This document shows positions 55,101 to 63,846 of a stretch of 64,000 nucleotides of DNA, in pieces. The position numbers were made by a program, and so were the translations under genes. Every line of letters begins with the position of its first letter. Position 1 is the stretch's first letter. Below the pieces are notes generated by a model. It was not told the origin of the DNA and ran no database searches. It saw only the letters and a list, made by a program, of their open reading frames with translations. Origin of the DNA: Spirochaetota bacterium (GTDB taxonomy: Bacteria; Spirochaetota; UBA4802; UBA5368); NCBI GenBank assembly GCA_004297825.1, contig SCSX01000033.1:1-64000 (forward strand). Direction: 5' to 3'.

Positions 55101-58098
55101 TCTGCTCATAGAGCTCGCTTGCACTGGCGCCGGCAAACACGGTTACTTTTTTGTATTCACGGCCAAGCCCGTCGAAGTACGTCGTTACCTCGCGGTATCC
55201 CCGGGGAGAGGAATCGTCTTTCACCCACTCCTCAACGTGCTGGTCGCTCGCATTTCCGTAGAATATTTGCCGTGTCCAGGAGTCCCCCGGCTCTATGATT
55301 TTTTTGAGCCTCCCGAATTCGTCATATTCCATGCGGGTGACATTTCCATTCGCATCGGTAACGGCGGTCTTCACGCCAAAGCGCGCGTCAAATTCCTGTT
55401 CGACCACGTGTCCCAGGGGATTGGTGATTTTTGTCACGAAGGTGTGATAGTCTTCGTCATATTCGAAGCTGGTGGTGTGATTCAGGGTGTCGGTTACGGA
55501 GATGACGTTTCCGAAAACGTCGTACGCGAGTGAGGTCGTGATCCATCTGGAGCCTGGATTCAGGTATTCCTCTTTGGTGGTGAGGTCGTTGCCGGTATAA
55601 CCCATGCGTGTCCACTGGAGGATATTGCCGCCAGAGGTTTTTTTGATTTCGATGGGGCGGTTGAGGATCCAGTTGGCTTCGTCGACGGAATACGCAATAG
55701 TAGTTTCGTAATTTTGTCCGGGAACGGTTTCCGTGGATATGGTTATATTGCCGAATGCGTCATAGGTTAAGCTCTTGCTGCTCGAAGAAAAAGTATTCCC
55801 CGTACTGGGGTCGCATGTTGTCACATCTTCCTGTTTCACACGCACCCAAAGTGTAGTGGCACTTCCGGTTGTTATATGCGGTTTTTCGTATTGATAATCA
55901 ATGGTTTTCGAAAGGTTTCCATTCCCGGCATAGTTTTCAACACGTGATACTCTGCCGGCAAGCTCGTGATCGTTTTGAATATAGAACGTTTTTATATATT
56001 CGGAGGTGTTATCATTTATTTGTTTAACGTATTCAAATAGCAGGTCTTTCCTTTGGTAAGGAAACCCCATGTAGGTTTTGCCATTTTTATATTCGTAGCT
56101 GGTGGAATAGGATGCCCCACGGCCGTCTTCGGTGGTGATTTTGGTAGCAAGGTTACGGAATGAATTATTGGAAATATAGGGATAATATGAGGGGGTAATC
56201 ATTGTTGCCTCTGCTATTTTGGAGGCTGGAGAATAATAAACAGAAAATGATTTTCCAATTGAATTTAATATAGAAGAAATTAAAATCCCAGAGTGATTGT
56301 CTGAAAGCTTCATATATACATAGTCGCTTATCGGTGACGCGATATCAGTCTTACCGTCCCCGTTAAAATCTCCAGTTCGGATATAATTGCCACCCCCCCA
56401 AGTACCCGTACCACCCTGTTCCTCAATAGTAAAACTGCTCCCGGTTGACATCATCCTATATACAATGCCACCAGATGCTGTAGCAATATCGGTTTTACCG
56501 TCTCCGTTAAAATCTCCTATCCATGTATTGTCTGCACGTCCCCACACAACGGATACGAGCAATGTTTCGCTGGATACGAGCCATGTTTCGCAAATAAATC
56601 CGCTTCCCGTTGAAAGATTTACATACACATTACCGCCAGATGCTGACGCGATATCCGTCTTTCCATCTCCGTTAAAATCTCCTGTCCATGTGTAGCTCGC
56701 ATCTCCCCATAAATTCGCTACAGTCCAGGTCACACTAGAAAATCCATTCCCCGTTGAAAGATTCACATACACATTACCGCCAGATGCTGAGGCGATATCG
56801 GTCTTCCCGTCTCCGTTAAAATCTCCCGTCCAATAATATCCCGCAACTCCCCATGGATTTGTCACAGTCCAGGTAGTGCAAGAAAATCCACTCCCCGTTG
56901 AAAGGTTCATATAGACACTACCGCTTTTCGCTGACGCGATATCGGTCTTCCCGTCTCCGTTAAAATCTCCTGTCCAATAATATCCCGCAGCTCCCCATGG
57001 ATTCGTCACAGTCCAGGTACTGCAAGCAAATTCACTGCCAGTTGATAGTTTCGTATACACATTTCCGCCAGATGCCGATGCTAGATCGGCCTTGCCATCT
57101 CCATTAAAATCTCCCGACCAAGTATATTCTGCAATTCCCCATGCATTCGTTACAGTCCATCCTTTAATAGTTAAATCACTCGATACTTCCTGTAGCCATC
57201 CCAATGTGAATGTATTCTGGGCATCCCCATTATCTCCAATTTCAATGATTCTGTGAACACTACTTCTATAAGCATAATCATATTCTAGCGAATATGATCT
57301 TACTGTATTACTCCAAAATGCAATCCCAAGAAATCTCACTACATCAACTTTAATAGTAATATTATCAAGCAACCATCTCGTTATTACTTTTGAGCTCTGT
57401 GAATAGGATTCACAATAATCTGTCCGGTCTATTTTGTTATAATTAAATTCTACTGTTCTATAATTCGATAACCCATTCCCTTGAGTATAAATAATTTTTA
57501 CAGGATAATACTCACCTTCATCCGGGTCATACTCAACTGAATAATAATTCCCATGCAGGTCTTCCACCTTCGACAGCGCCCACGCCCGCACTGATGTATC
57601 GTGATCGATCGCAACCACGCGCGAATCATCTTCTAGTCCATAATAGTATTTCGTCCCATCCGGCTTTGTCTCAATCCAATACTCATAAGCATCGCCCTGG
57701 GATCCAACTCCCTTGAATTTGGAGAAGCTTTCCTCTTCGGTGCGATAAATACTTTCTGCAGAATCAGCTAATACAAGCCGCCCATTGGGTCCTACATAGT
57801 GATCCGTCCCGTCATAGTTGATCGGGTGCGTAGTGTCCCTGGTAATAACCGGCAACCCCGCAAGCTGCCAACCTATGCCCAACATTCCATTTTCGGAATT
57901 AGAGTTATATACCAATGCAAGGTGCGGCTGTAATCCCGCCGTTCCCTGGGGCACTTCTATATCAATAGAATAATTAAACGACCCGTCCGGCCCTACCGTC
58001 TGCGCGAAGGAATTAGTGATATTGAGTGAAAGAAATCCGGAAAGAATCAAAGCGGCGCAATAAAGAACTACCCTGGAGGCACGGACCACTGGCATCAT
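52198..58098 (-). CDS. Giant SpvB/FG-GAP/RHS-repeat protein, possible polymorphic toxin
   Basis: A 1966-residue exported protein (signal CAALILSGFLSLNITNSFAQ). An SpvB-like domain (SIDIEVPQGTAGLQPHLALV, NGMLGIGWQLAG) is followed by six FG-GAP repeats (WTGDFNGDGKTDIASASGG, residues about 320-590). Dozens of YD repeats follow, then the RHS core (HPNHLGSVKLITDNTG, YYYKARFYDSSVGRFVSAD, ANPISFCDPYGH). Near residues 1545-1610, just before the core, are two strong membrane helices (VLLGLTLLGCGALLAYTV; VPVVLALFIAVFGITGC). The last 240 residues are a beta-rich tip that I do not recognise. Both ends are visibly more AT-rich than the middle. It may be a surface shell protein or a cell-to-cell toxin. Confidence 0.9.
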   Translation of the reverse strand: MMPVVRASRVVLYCAALILSGFLSLNITNSFAQTVGPDGSFNYSIDIEVPQGTAGLQPHLALVYNSNSENGMLGIGWQLAGLPVITRDTTHPINYDGTDHYVGPNGRLVLADSAESIYRTEEESFSKFKGVGSQGDAYEYWIETKPDGTKYYYGLEDDSRVVAIDHDTSVRAWALSKVEDLHGNYYSVEYDPDEGEYYPVKIIYTQGNGLSNYRTVEFNYNKIDRTDYCESYSQSSKVITRWLLDNITIKVDVVRFLGIAFWSNTVRSYSLEYDYAYRSSVHRIIEIGDNGDAQNTFTLGWLQEVSSDLTIKGWTVTNAWGIAEYTWSGDFNGDGKADLASASGGNVYTKLSTGSEFACSTWTVTNPWGAAGYYWTGDFNGDGKTDIASAKSGSVYMNLSTGSGFSCTTWTVTNPWGVAGYYWTGDFNGDGKTDIASASGGNVYVNLSTGNGFSSVTWTVANLWGDASYTWTGDFNGDGKTDIASASGGNVYVNLSTGSGFICETWLVSSETLLVSVVWGRADNTWIGDFNGDGKTDIATASGGIVYRMMSTGSSFTIEEQGGTGTWGGGNYIRTGDFNGDGKTDIASPISDYVYMKLSDNHSGILISSILNSIGKSFSVYYSPASKIAEATMITPSYYPYISNNSFRNLATKITTEDGRGASYSTSYEYKNGKTYMGFPYQRKDLLFEYVKQINDNTSEYIKTFYIQNDHELAGRVSRVENYAGNGNLSKTIDYQYEKPHITTGSATTLWVRVKQEDVTTCDPSTGNTFSSSSKSLTYDAFGNITISTETVPGQNYETTIAYSVDEANWILNRPIEIKKTSGGNILQWTRMGYTGNDLTTKEEYLNPGSRWITTSLAYDVFGNVISVTDTLNHTTSFEYDEDYHTFVTKITNPLGHVVEQEFDARFGVKTAVTDANGNVTRMEYDEFGRLKKIIEPGDSWTRQIFYGNASDQHVEEWVKDDSSPRGYREVTTYFDGLGREYKKVTVFAGASASELYEQTVKKEYDTAGRVSRETYIDGCDEERYTDFQYDPIGRLTRKTYPLQNGIRPYETFVYEYTVDRYRITNYDVKNTKHVSEFDALGNLRLRNDADIATVNYEYDAAKRLIRTVDAGGNITTITYDTLGRKTSMIDPNTGPWAYSYDDAGRLLTQTDAKGQVINRTYDPLGRVTREYSSDATIDTNFAYDDTSKTNARGRLTSVIDATGDTTYAYTAKGLPSATVKTVDAMSFAFGMEYDVQKRLSRLTYPDGKAVERRYSSAGFLEAVLYEGNTVVQYGKGEIENTSWCDSHVIKRRTGNGVETSIDYNPETLRPTSVHSTKLDSSNQNVTLEHVVYHYDELTGNITGLQDMEIPTNSESYEYDNLGRLTRGHGVYGDKRYSYDPQGNLTQKDGFTHQYSDPQHPHAVTNDGRGNTYAYDANGNMTLRRGKTLSYDSKNQLASIWDGVTKKEEYTYDHSGFRVKKWKEDGSAVYNINGLYEVAKVPNTPDRATKYIHGMEGDLVAQLPVTQTQGAQIGLYGIKKDMYNWKNPQGLALKIYSAVRSFFEDSRNYRVMVQVLLGLTLLGCGALLAYTVRFRKKPFPIAFPRLAHGVPVVLALFIAVFGITGCDIPLLGDSDIAGINYFHPNHLGSVKLITDNTGAVIADYKYAPYGELLREYSSNTSASKYKYTGQEEDEDTGLYYYKARFYDSSVGRFVSADSVISNISNTQSYNRYMFVYANPISFCDPYGHSPKDFIDGIKKAAKQVKEFAKEQSGYNAGGWGNVFLNAISMCTSKYLSLSHTYDDGWGISLSVPADGGTVGISWQEEGFNRGISVNMSYGVDISYFNIGFKASSNLTTGVTSRSVGLTYTRQNEKLGMKSSIGFGYGWIYDKHGNLIDRGPYMSVSTTPRYATASATVHYWSESGKFDYQTSIKPVYNPQESRFLNMSTPLQLLNGDILSAMYGFPLIRDLASVYSNGYLPYNVSAPY
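56330..57140 (-). repeat. Tandem FG-GAP coding repeats within the RHS gene
   Basis: Six units of roughly 125-150 bases, each encoding GDFNGDGK(T/A)D. They are similar enough at DNA level (for example TTACCGCCAGATGCTGACGC and variants) to allow copy-number change by recombination. Confidence 0.85.
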
Positions 58099-58357
58099 GT
58101 CTTTAATACCTCAATGCTATTTTTTTATTTATCCACGTTAGACGATTTTCTAAATTGGGGAGTCGGGGTTGTCAATCATATTAATATTACTCTGATTTAG
58201 AATGCTTCCTTCAAAAGTTGTTGCATTTGTGCACGAAAACCATTCTTCTCTTGTTCATGCCATTAATTCTCCTTCGCCCTTTGTTTTATGCTGTTTGGCA
58301 AATCTGATTCCTGTATGTTTTGTCTTTATCTTCTAGCCCATGTAAAGGAAAATAAAA

Positions 58358-59161
58358 ATGATGGACAACCCCTTTCAAGCGTATTTAAAAAAAGCACGCG
58401 CGCTGGAAGAAAAGGCGAAGCGGACGGGGAAAAAAGACAACCTGACTCCAAAGGAGAGTAGAGAAAACACCTATGGGGGAAAGCCCTACAGTTTCCCCGT
58501 CTATTGGGCCATGCACAGAGTACGAAAGACGTATACGAACAGGGAGGCGATCGCGTATGTTATCCTGGCGGTGCCCATTGTCTTTGCCGCCCTGTTTCTT
58601 TTCCTTGTCAGCCTGGATTGGCCGATAACGCCCTTCCTGTACCGGGCGAGAATCATCACGGCCATTGCCCTAGGGGTGTGGCTGGTGTATTGTATGCGGC
58701 GCAAAATACTCTGCCTGGCAACCTTCCCTTTTTTCAGAAATTGGGACAAGAGACTCTCCTTTACGGTAACGGGATGGGACCAACTCGTCGCCTCGGACAA
58801 TTTCACCAATATATGCTCCTGGAGGACCCCGTGCAGCATCACCGTGATGTACGCGAAAGATACGGAAGAGTTCCGCGAGCTCGTGCGCTCTATATTCTAC
58901 ATATTTTGCAGCCGCACGCTGCCGGTCTTCGAGGCCTTTGAGTCCGAGGAATCGGATGCATGGGGCTATAACGGGTATTCCCTTCAGGGACGGGCCAACT
59001 GCACCATCGCCGGGTATCTCTATTACCTGGTGCGAAAAGACCTGAAAAAGGTGGCCCGGATCACCGGGAACATTCGTGAGGTCGCCATCGCCTGCTCGCA
59101 TTACGAGAAGGTGTACGAGAAGACAACCACCAGCTCGGATTCGGAGGGAACATCATCGTAA
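58358..59161 (+). CDS. Hypothetical membrane protein
   Basis: A 267-residue protein that I do not recognise. A basic cytoplasmic N-terminal region (residues 1-65) leads into two membrane helices (AIAYVILAVPIVFAALFLFL and ARIITAIALGVWLVYC). They are followed by a C-terminal domain with several cysteines (NICSWRTPCSITV, SHYEKVYEK). The ribosome site AAGGAAAA precedes the ATG. It is divergent from the RHS gene and shares the intergenic region 58099-58357, where I see no other feature. Confidence 0.6.
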   Translation: MMDNPFQAYLKKARALEEKAKRTGKKDNLTPKESRENTYGGKPYSFPVYWAMHRVRKTYTNREAIAYVILAVPIVFAALFLFLVSLDWPITPFLYRARIITAIALGVWLVYCMRRKILCLATFPFFRNWDKRLSFTVTGWDQLVASDNFTNICSWRTPCSITVMYAKDTEEFRELVRSIFYIFCSRTLPVFEAFESEESDAWGYNGYSLQGRANCTIAGYLYYLVRKDLKKVARITGNIREVAIACSHYEKVYEKTTTSSDSEGTSS

Positions 59162-59234
59162 CGCCGTGCGAAGATATCGAGGTTGTTCCGCCATGAAAAT
59201 CATCCTTGAAAAATCAATATAAGGAGGTTATCAG

Positions 59235-59561
59235 ATGAATGGTCCTGTTTATATCTTCACCATGTTAAAGATGTCCGTCGTGAGCGTGCTTGTTCTGGCG
59301 GGTCTGATGATATACCGAACGAGGAAACGCAGGATTCCCGTCAGGAATGCCTGGTGCCGCAGGTATTTCCCGCTCATCGGTTTTGTCATGATAGTGTCGG
59401 GGTTGATCGTGTTCATCGTTGCGATAGCATTGAGCGACAGGATGAATTTCGTCGTCGATCTTGGCCTAGCGGTCTTTTTAGGAGGACTGACGCCGATAGG
59501 ACTGGTGGCAAAGAAGTCGAAAGGTGGTGGAACCGGCTCGGACTTCGGACCAAGCTTGTAG
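59235..59561 (+). CDS. Small hypothetical membrane protein
   Basis: A 108-residue protein with three membrane helices (VSVLVLAGLMIY, GFVMIVSGLIVFIVAIAL, LGLAVFLGGLTPIGLV) and basic loops. The strong ribosome site AAGGAGG makes it a real gene. Function unknown; 73 bases after the previous membrane gene and probably on the same transcript. Confidence 0.65.
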   Translation: MNGPVYIFTMLKMSVVSVLVLAGLMIYRTRKRRIPVRNAWCRRYFPLIGFVMIVSGLIVFIVAIALSDRMNFVVDLGLAVFLGGLTPIGLVAKKSKGGGTGSDFGPSL

Positions 59562-59624
59562 TTTCGGCAGCGTTCGCCGCGCACGTACGGGATGTTTTCT
59601 TGTCCGCTGCAATAGGGTTTAAAT

Positions 59625-59966
59625 ATGGGATATTATGAACGGTTGGTATATGTTGCTCGTAATTTTCTGGAATATGAAAATTATGGCAGCAATAAAGCAA
59701 AGGCTGTAAAAATCATTTCCAGGTATTTCCCCGAAAAAACAACGGGTGAATGTGCTATTGATTTTGATAGTGTTTGCGAAGTGTATAAAAATGCCATTGC
59801 TTTTGCCCGGTCAAATAGCGCGATTTATTTTGAATGGAGAAAAACAAAAGAAAGGTCCCCGCTGGACACGCTTGAAAAAAATTTCAAGGAATCTCAAAAA
59901 AATGTGCCGGTAAAAACCATTGATCATATTCTTGGCTGGGTATATGATTGGCACTTGGAAAGATAG
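59625..59966 (+). CDS. Small hypothetical protein, AT-rich
   Basis: A 113-residue soluble protein, helical and charged (ARNFLEYENYGSNKAKAVKI, then WVYDWHLER at the end), without a recognised domain. It is AT-rich compared with the flanking genes. Size, composition and closeness to the RHS locus would fit an immunity or accessory protein, but this is only a guess. No clear ribosome site. Confidence 0.5.
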   Translation: MGYYERLVYVARNFLEYENYGSNKAKAVKIISRYFPEKTTGECAIDFDSVCEVYKNAIAFARSNSAIYFEWRKTKERSPLDTLEKNFKESQKNVPVKTIDHILGWVYDWHLER

Positions 59967-60073
59967 TACGTTATTATTGGCTCGGGAGGTCTTAATGCTT
60001 CGAAAAACCCTGGGGCCATACACGAAGGACAAAAATCACTTTTTCTGGAAATTAATGGAGATTTCCTTATTCC

Positions 60074-60862
60074 TCACCCCCCCAGCCTCCTCACCCTGCG
60101 CTCAATCTTTTTCCTGATGCGCTCATAGGCCGGCGGCGGCCCGCTGCCGATATTCTTACCGTCGATGAACACCGCGTCGACCAGCCCCCATTCCTCGATG
60201 ACCGTCCTGTCCAGCGTATCGAACTCGCGGAACACCACGCGGTCGCCAAACTCCCGCGACGCCCGCTTCGCCCTCTCATATGTCGTGTTCTGCGCCGGGC
60301 ACCAGCCGTTCACGAATGCCGTCACCGCGACCTTCCCCGGCACGAGCTCCGGTTTCTTCTTCATCCTGATCCATTCCGGGAGACGCGCGTCTTCCGTGAA
60401 GGGCTTCCACATGAGCGCCGCGATCCCGTCCCGGTCCGCTTTTTTATACCCGTGCTTTTTGAACCACGACGCCTTCATCCAGAACGGAAGCGCGAGGCCC
60501 CACGCCGCGATGCCGCGCGCGCCCATGGACCGCGCGTCTTCCTCCGCCGCTTCAAGGAGCGCGCTGCCGTACCCGTGACCTTGAAGGTTCCCCCTGCCCT
60601 CTTTATGCCCGTGCACCCAGACGCAGTAAATGAAGAAGAGCCCCTCCCCCCGCACATACGTGTGCTCGATGGGCGCATAGTGGATCATGCCGCAGACCGT
60701 TCCGTCGTCATCGGCGGCGAGCTTGACGCGGAGCCCTTTTTCCTTCATGCGCGCGTACCACGAGGACTTGCGCCCGCCTGCTTCCCGCATATCGGACGAC
60801 CATTCCTCAAGGCAGTGAAAGTAGTCGCCGGTGTGCGATTCGTTCATGTCGATTATTTTCAT
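60074..60862 (-). CDS. GNAT acetyltransferase with C-terminal YoaP-like domain
   Basis: A 262-residue two-domain protein. Residues 1-165 are a GNAT fold (LFFIYCVWVHGHKEGRG, then LQGHGYGSALLEAAEEDARS, the acetyl-CoA loop). Residues 175-262 are a thioredoxin-like YoaP domain (VTAFVNGWCPAQNTTYERAK, RVVFREFDTLDRTVIEEWGL). The single cysteine of WCPAQ replaces the CxxC pair, so it is not a redox thioredoxin. The fusion matches the B. subtilis YoaP arrangement; the substrate is unknown. Ribosome site AGGAG, 5 bases before the ATG. Confidence 0.82.
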   Translation of the reverse strand: MKIIDMNESHTGDYFHCLEEWSSDMREAGGRKSSWYARMKEKGLRVKLAADDDGTVCGMIHYAPIEHTYVRGEGLFFIYCVWVHGHKEGRGNLQGHGYGSALLEAAEEDARSMGARGIAAWGLALPFWMKASWFKKHGYKKADRDGIAALMWKPFTEDARLPEWIRMKKKPELVPGKVAVTAFVNGWCPAQNTTYERAKRASREFGDRVVFREFDTLDRTVIEEWGLVDAVFIDGKNIGSGPPPAYERIRKKIERRVRRLGG

Positions 60863-60908
60863 ATGCTCCTCAGACTGTACTTGTAGTGTGGGCGCCTCTC
60901 ATGGGAGA

Positions 60909-61457
60909 TTAGGAGACTCCACCTCCCCCACCCCCTGCGCCTGCGCCTGCGGAATAAAGTTTAAGCAGATCCTTCACCGCGAGCTTCGTCTTCTTGTCGT
61001 CGTTGATGACGAACTCGTCCTGCATCCTGTCGATGTAGAGCACGCCGTCCAGGTGGTCCACCTCGTGCTGTATGCAGCGGGCCATGCGCCCCGAGCGCTC
61101 GATGACGTGCTCCCTGCCGTGGCGGTCCTGGAACTTCACCTTCACGGTTTCAAACCGCTTCACCTTTCCCGAGAACCCTGGAAACGAGAGGCAGCCCTCG
61201 TACTCCACGACCCCGCCCGTGCGCTCCAGTATCTCGGGATTGACCATCTCGTGGTACTCGCCCAGGTAGTTGATCACCGTGATCCTGCGCGCGACCGAAA
61301 CCTGCGGGGCGGCGAGCGCCGCCGCGTCGCCCGTGTTCATGAGCGTGAACTTCATCGCGTCGATAAACGCGTGCAGCTTCTTGTGAAACGCCCTTACCGG
61401 TTCCGCCTTTTCGCGCAACACCGGGGTGCCGAACGTGACGATGCGCTCCTTTTTCAT
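60909..61457 (-). CDS. def: Peptide deformylase
   Basis: Removes the formyl group from nascent proteins. The protein has 182 residues. Metal ligands are in VEYEGCLSFPGFSGKV (cysteine) and ARCIQHEVDHLDGVLY (two histidines and the catalytic glutamate). The first motif reads GDAAALAAPQVSVARR, with alanines in place of the usual GxG. A glycine-rich tail (SAGAGAGGGGGG) ends the protein. The ATG at 61457 was chosen because the conserved region starts there; the frame opens 28 codons earlier without similarity to the family. Confidence 0.9.
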   Translation of the reverse strand: MKKERIVTFGTPVLREKAEPVRAFHKKLHAFIDAMKFTLMNTGDAAALAAPQVSVARRITVINYLGEYHEMVNPEILERTGGVVEYEGCLSFPGFSGKVKRFETVKVKFQDRHGREHVIERSGRMARCIQHEVDHLDGVLYIDRMQDEFVINDDKKTKLAVKDLLKLYSAGAGAGGGGGGVS

Positions 61458-61657
61458 TCCCCTTACCGGATGCCCCTTTAATAACATGCTCTTCCGGCCG
61501 GGTGCCGATACAACCGGCGCGGGGAAGAACCTGATTCTCATTCATGATGCACTTTGGATAAGAAGACGCTATTTCAGGGCTGCTGTCAAAATTATTTTTA
61601 CTTTTGCCCCCTCCGTTCGTATACACACCATCACCATTCCAAATCCCGGAGGCACCC

Positions 61658-62152
61658 ATGAAAGTCACACCGAATCCCTCGATCGCCGCGTTCAGCGGAA
61701 GCCTGGACCGCATCGTCTTCTACACCTGCTACGGGCAGGTGCGCGCACGCAGCTACGCCGTGCCGCGCGATCCGAAGACTAAAAAGCAGCGCGCGCGGCG
61801 CTCGTCGTTCGCACTGGCCGTGCAGGAATGGAAGGCGCTTTCGGCAGATCAAAAAGAGTGCTGGAATGCGACCGGGAAGGAAGAAAATCGCAGCGGGCAC
61901 AACGCCTTCCTGTCGGCACGCCTCAGGGGGGAAGGGGCGCAGATACGCGCTTCGGTCCGACCGGCAGATCCGGTGGGAGTATCTGCGCCTCTTTCTCCCG
62001 CCGCCGTCGCGCCGGAGCGGACAAACGGCCTTCCTGCGTCCTTCCCCCCGTTCTCGTCCCGGTTTCCTCCCGTACAAGCCTGTAATGACCTCGTATCAAC
62101 CTCGATGCTGGTATACCTGGCGTTGGGGATATCCCCGTATTACCGGAAATAG
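61658..62152 (+). CDS. Conserved hypothetical protein
   Basis: A 164-residue basic protein. The first 90 residues follow a pattern I have seen in scattered bacterial hypothetical proteins: NPSIAAFSGSLDRIVFYTCY, then a basic RDPKTKKQRARRSSFALAVQ and EWKALSADQKECWNATGK. It suggests a small nucleic-acid-binding or structural protein. The remainder is proline-rich and disordered, and may be a changed 3' end. The start is firm (CGGAGG, 6 bases before the ATG). Confidence 0.6.
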   Translation: MKVTPNPSIAAFSGSLDRIVFYTCYGQVRARSYAVPRDPKTKKQRARRSSFALAVQEWKALSADQKECWNATGKEENRSGHNAFLSARLRGEGAQIRASVRPADPVGVSAPLSPAAVAPERTNGLPASFPPFSSRFPPVQACNDLVSTSMLVYLALGISPYYRK

Positions 62153-62314
62153 CGGGCGCGCGCCGATACGCCCGTCGGATTCAAACGCTCCCCCCGCCCC
62201 CATAAACGGATTCGTGCGACGATACCGCGACCTCCCGTGAAAATGGCGCCCCATACCGGGTCCATGTGTATCGGCCCCCCGCCCCGGACGTTGCCCGAAC
62301 CAGGTCACCTGATC

Positions 62315-62421
62315 AGGGTTGATATCGAGCGTATCAACCAATCCTGACCATCCTGTATATCCCTGTTCCCATCACCCGTTCCCATTCCGCGCAGTTAACC
62401 CCGAAACTCACTGCGCACTTT
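62315..62421. repeat. Dispersed hairpin repeat, family 1, copy b, with decayed glycosylase 3' end
   Basis: The stem GGTTGATA / TATCAACC (62317-62339) is followed by CAATCCTG and ATCCCTGTT, as at 7448-7500. Bases 62368-62415 then resemble the 3' end of the DNA glycosylase gene (CCATTCCGCG, CGAAACTCAC) with many changes. Otherwise the interval 62153-62490 holds no gene. Confidence 0.65.
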
Positions 62422-62490
62422 GACATTTCTCCCGTCCGGTTTTAACTTGAAACGTAGCGGATCGATCGGCACGGAATCGGGAGGTGAGCC

Positions 62491-63081
62491 ATGAAACCAG
62501 GGGAAGCGAAGTCGCGATACCACGGCACGTGGGTGCTGGTCTGCGCCGCACTGGCAGCGTTCACCGCCTGCCTCGACGTGGACAGGATGAATATCAATCT
62601 CACGCTCGACGAAAAGGACCTGTACACGGGGCAGGCGAAGATCGAGTTCCTGAACATTCATTCCACGGAGGGAAGTCCGGAAAAACAAAAACGGGAGATG
62701 GACGAGCTTTTTCTCGAATACAGGGCGGAGGCGGATAACGTGCTGCGCGTCATGCCGCTCTACGATCCCGTCGTGACGCTCCGGAATAAAAAGGCCCTTT
62801 CCACCGATGCGGTCATCGAGGGGAAATTCAAGAACGTGCTCTCGGTACTGGCCTCGCTTCTGAGCGAAGGGGAATTCCGCGTCGAGGGCGACAGGAAGAC
62901 GCTGTCGGTATATTGTAAAAACCCGTTCAACGATAGCGACGAAACGGACCTGATCATCCGGTACCCGGGGAAAATTCTTTCACACAACTCGAAGAATTTC
63001 GACGCGAAAACCCACACCATGAAATGGCGACTGGGGAGCACCGGTGACAGGGAGATACGGTTCGCGCTGAAATCGGAATAA
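62491..63081 (+). CDS. Hypothetical lipoprotein
   Basis: A 196-residue protein with a signal sequence and lipobox (LVCAALAAFTAC, cysteine near residue 27). The mature part is a beta-rich domain (INLTLDEKDLYTGQAKIEFL, KNVLSVLASLLSEGEFRVEG, EIRFALKSE) with a helix between. I do not recognise the family. Ribosome site GGGAGGTGA, 3-4 bases before the ATG. Faces the SGNH hydrolase gene. Confidence 0.65.
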   Translation: MKPGEAKSRYHGTWVLVCAALAAFTACLDVDRMNINLTLDEKDLYTGQAKIEFLNIHSTEGSPEKQKREMDELFLEYRAEADNVLRVMPLYDPVVTLRNKKALSTDAVIEGKFKNVLSVLASLLSEGEFRVEGDRKTLSVYCKNPFNDSDETDLIIRYPGKILSHNSKNFDAKTHTMKWRLGSTGDREIRFALKSE

Positions 63082-63092
63082 CGGCGCGCGGG

Positions 63093-63842
63093 CTACCTGC
63101 GCGCGCTTTTCGCCGAGAAGTACTCCGCAAGCACCCGGTTCACCTCCGCGGCGATCACCTCGTGCGCGAGCGGCATCAGGTGCGCCCCGTCGCCGGTGTA
63201 CTCGGTCCGCAACGCCGCGGGGTCCGCGGGGTCGCCCAGGAGCGCGTAGGTGTCCACCACCACGTCCACGTTCTCGGGCATCGAGCGCATCCAGTTGTTG
63301 ATCGTATCGGTGCCGGCCTGGTAGTAGGGGCTCCAGGTCTCGTAGCGCTTCCAGGGATAGAGCGTGAGAAGCACCACAAACAGGTTCTTCTCCTTCGCCA
63401 TTGCGCATATCTTTTTGAAATGCGCGATGGTGTCCTCCGGCATGCCGGTGCTGTTGGTTCCCAGGCAGATGATCACGCCGTCATGATTATTCGCGAGCAC
63501 ATAGGGGAAATTGCGCCAGGCGCGCATGGCGTCGTTCGCGATGCTGTTGTAGTAATCGCTTCCCGGCACGCTCTGGCTGGTCGCCGGGTTGTCGTCCGCG
63601 AAGGTGAAGCTCGTGCTCGCGAAGAGCGGGAATTTTTTAGGGTCCGCTTTTAAATAGTTCGAGTAGCTTCCGTAATTCATGAACTGCATGTCGAACATGC
63701 GTGAGTCGCCCAGGAGCGCGAAGCTCCGGGGTACGCCCGAGATTTTCCGGGGGTCCGATTCAACCGGTTTCGCCCCGCCGCCCTGCGTGCACATGAGCGC
63801 GAGGGCCGCAATGAGCGCCCACATTCCAGACCGTATCTTCAT
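63093..63842 (-). CDS. Exported SGNH/GDSL-type hydrolase
   Basis: A 249-residue esterase-fold protein. The nucleophile block is SFALLGDSRMFDMQF near residue 45, the oxyanion asparagine region is GVIICLGTNSTG, and the catalytic aspartate-histidine pair is in YTGDGAHLMPLAHEV. The N terminus is a signal sequence with a possible lipobox (ALALMC). Such enzymes deacylate lipids or cell-wall sugars. The start lies 4 bases after the flagellar gene stop, so it may be read from the same transcript. Confidence 0.82.
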   Translation of the reverse strand: MKIRSGMWALIAALALMCTQGGGAKPVESDPRKISGVPRSFALLGDSRMFDMQFMNYGSYSNYLKADPKKFPLFASTSFTFADDNPATSQSVPGSDYYNSIANDAMRAWRNFPYVLANNHDGVIICLGTNSTGMPEDTIAHFKKICAMAKEKNLFVVLLTLYPWKRYETWSPYYQAGTDTINNWMRSMPENVDVVVDTYALLGDPADPAALRTEYTGDGAHLMPLAHEVIAAEVNRVLAEYFSAKSARR

Positions 63843-63846
63843 CGGG

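Noticed and set aside
56330..57140. Regularly spaced repeats considered as a possible CRISPR array
   Set aside because: Units are of coding length, encode GDFNGDGK repeats in frame, and have no unique spacers of constant size.
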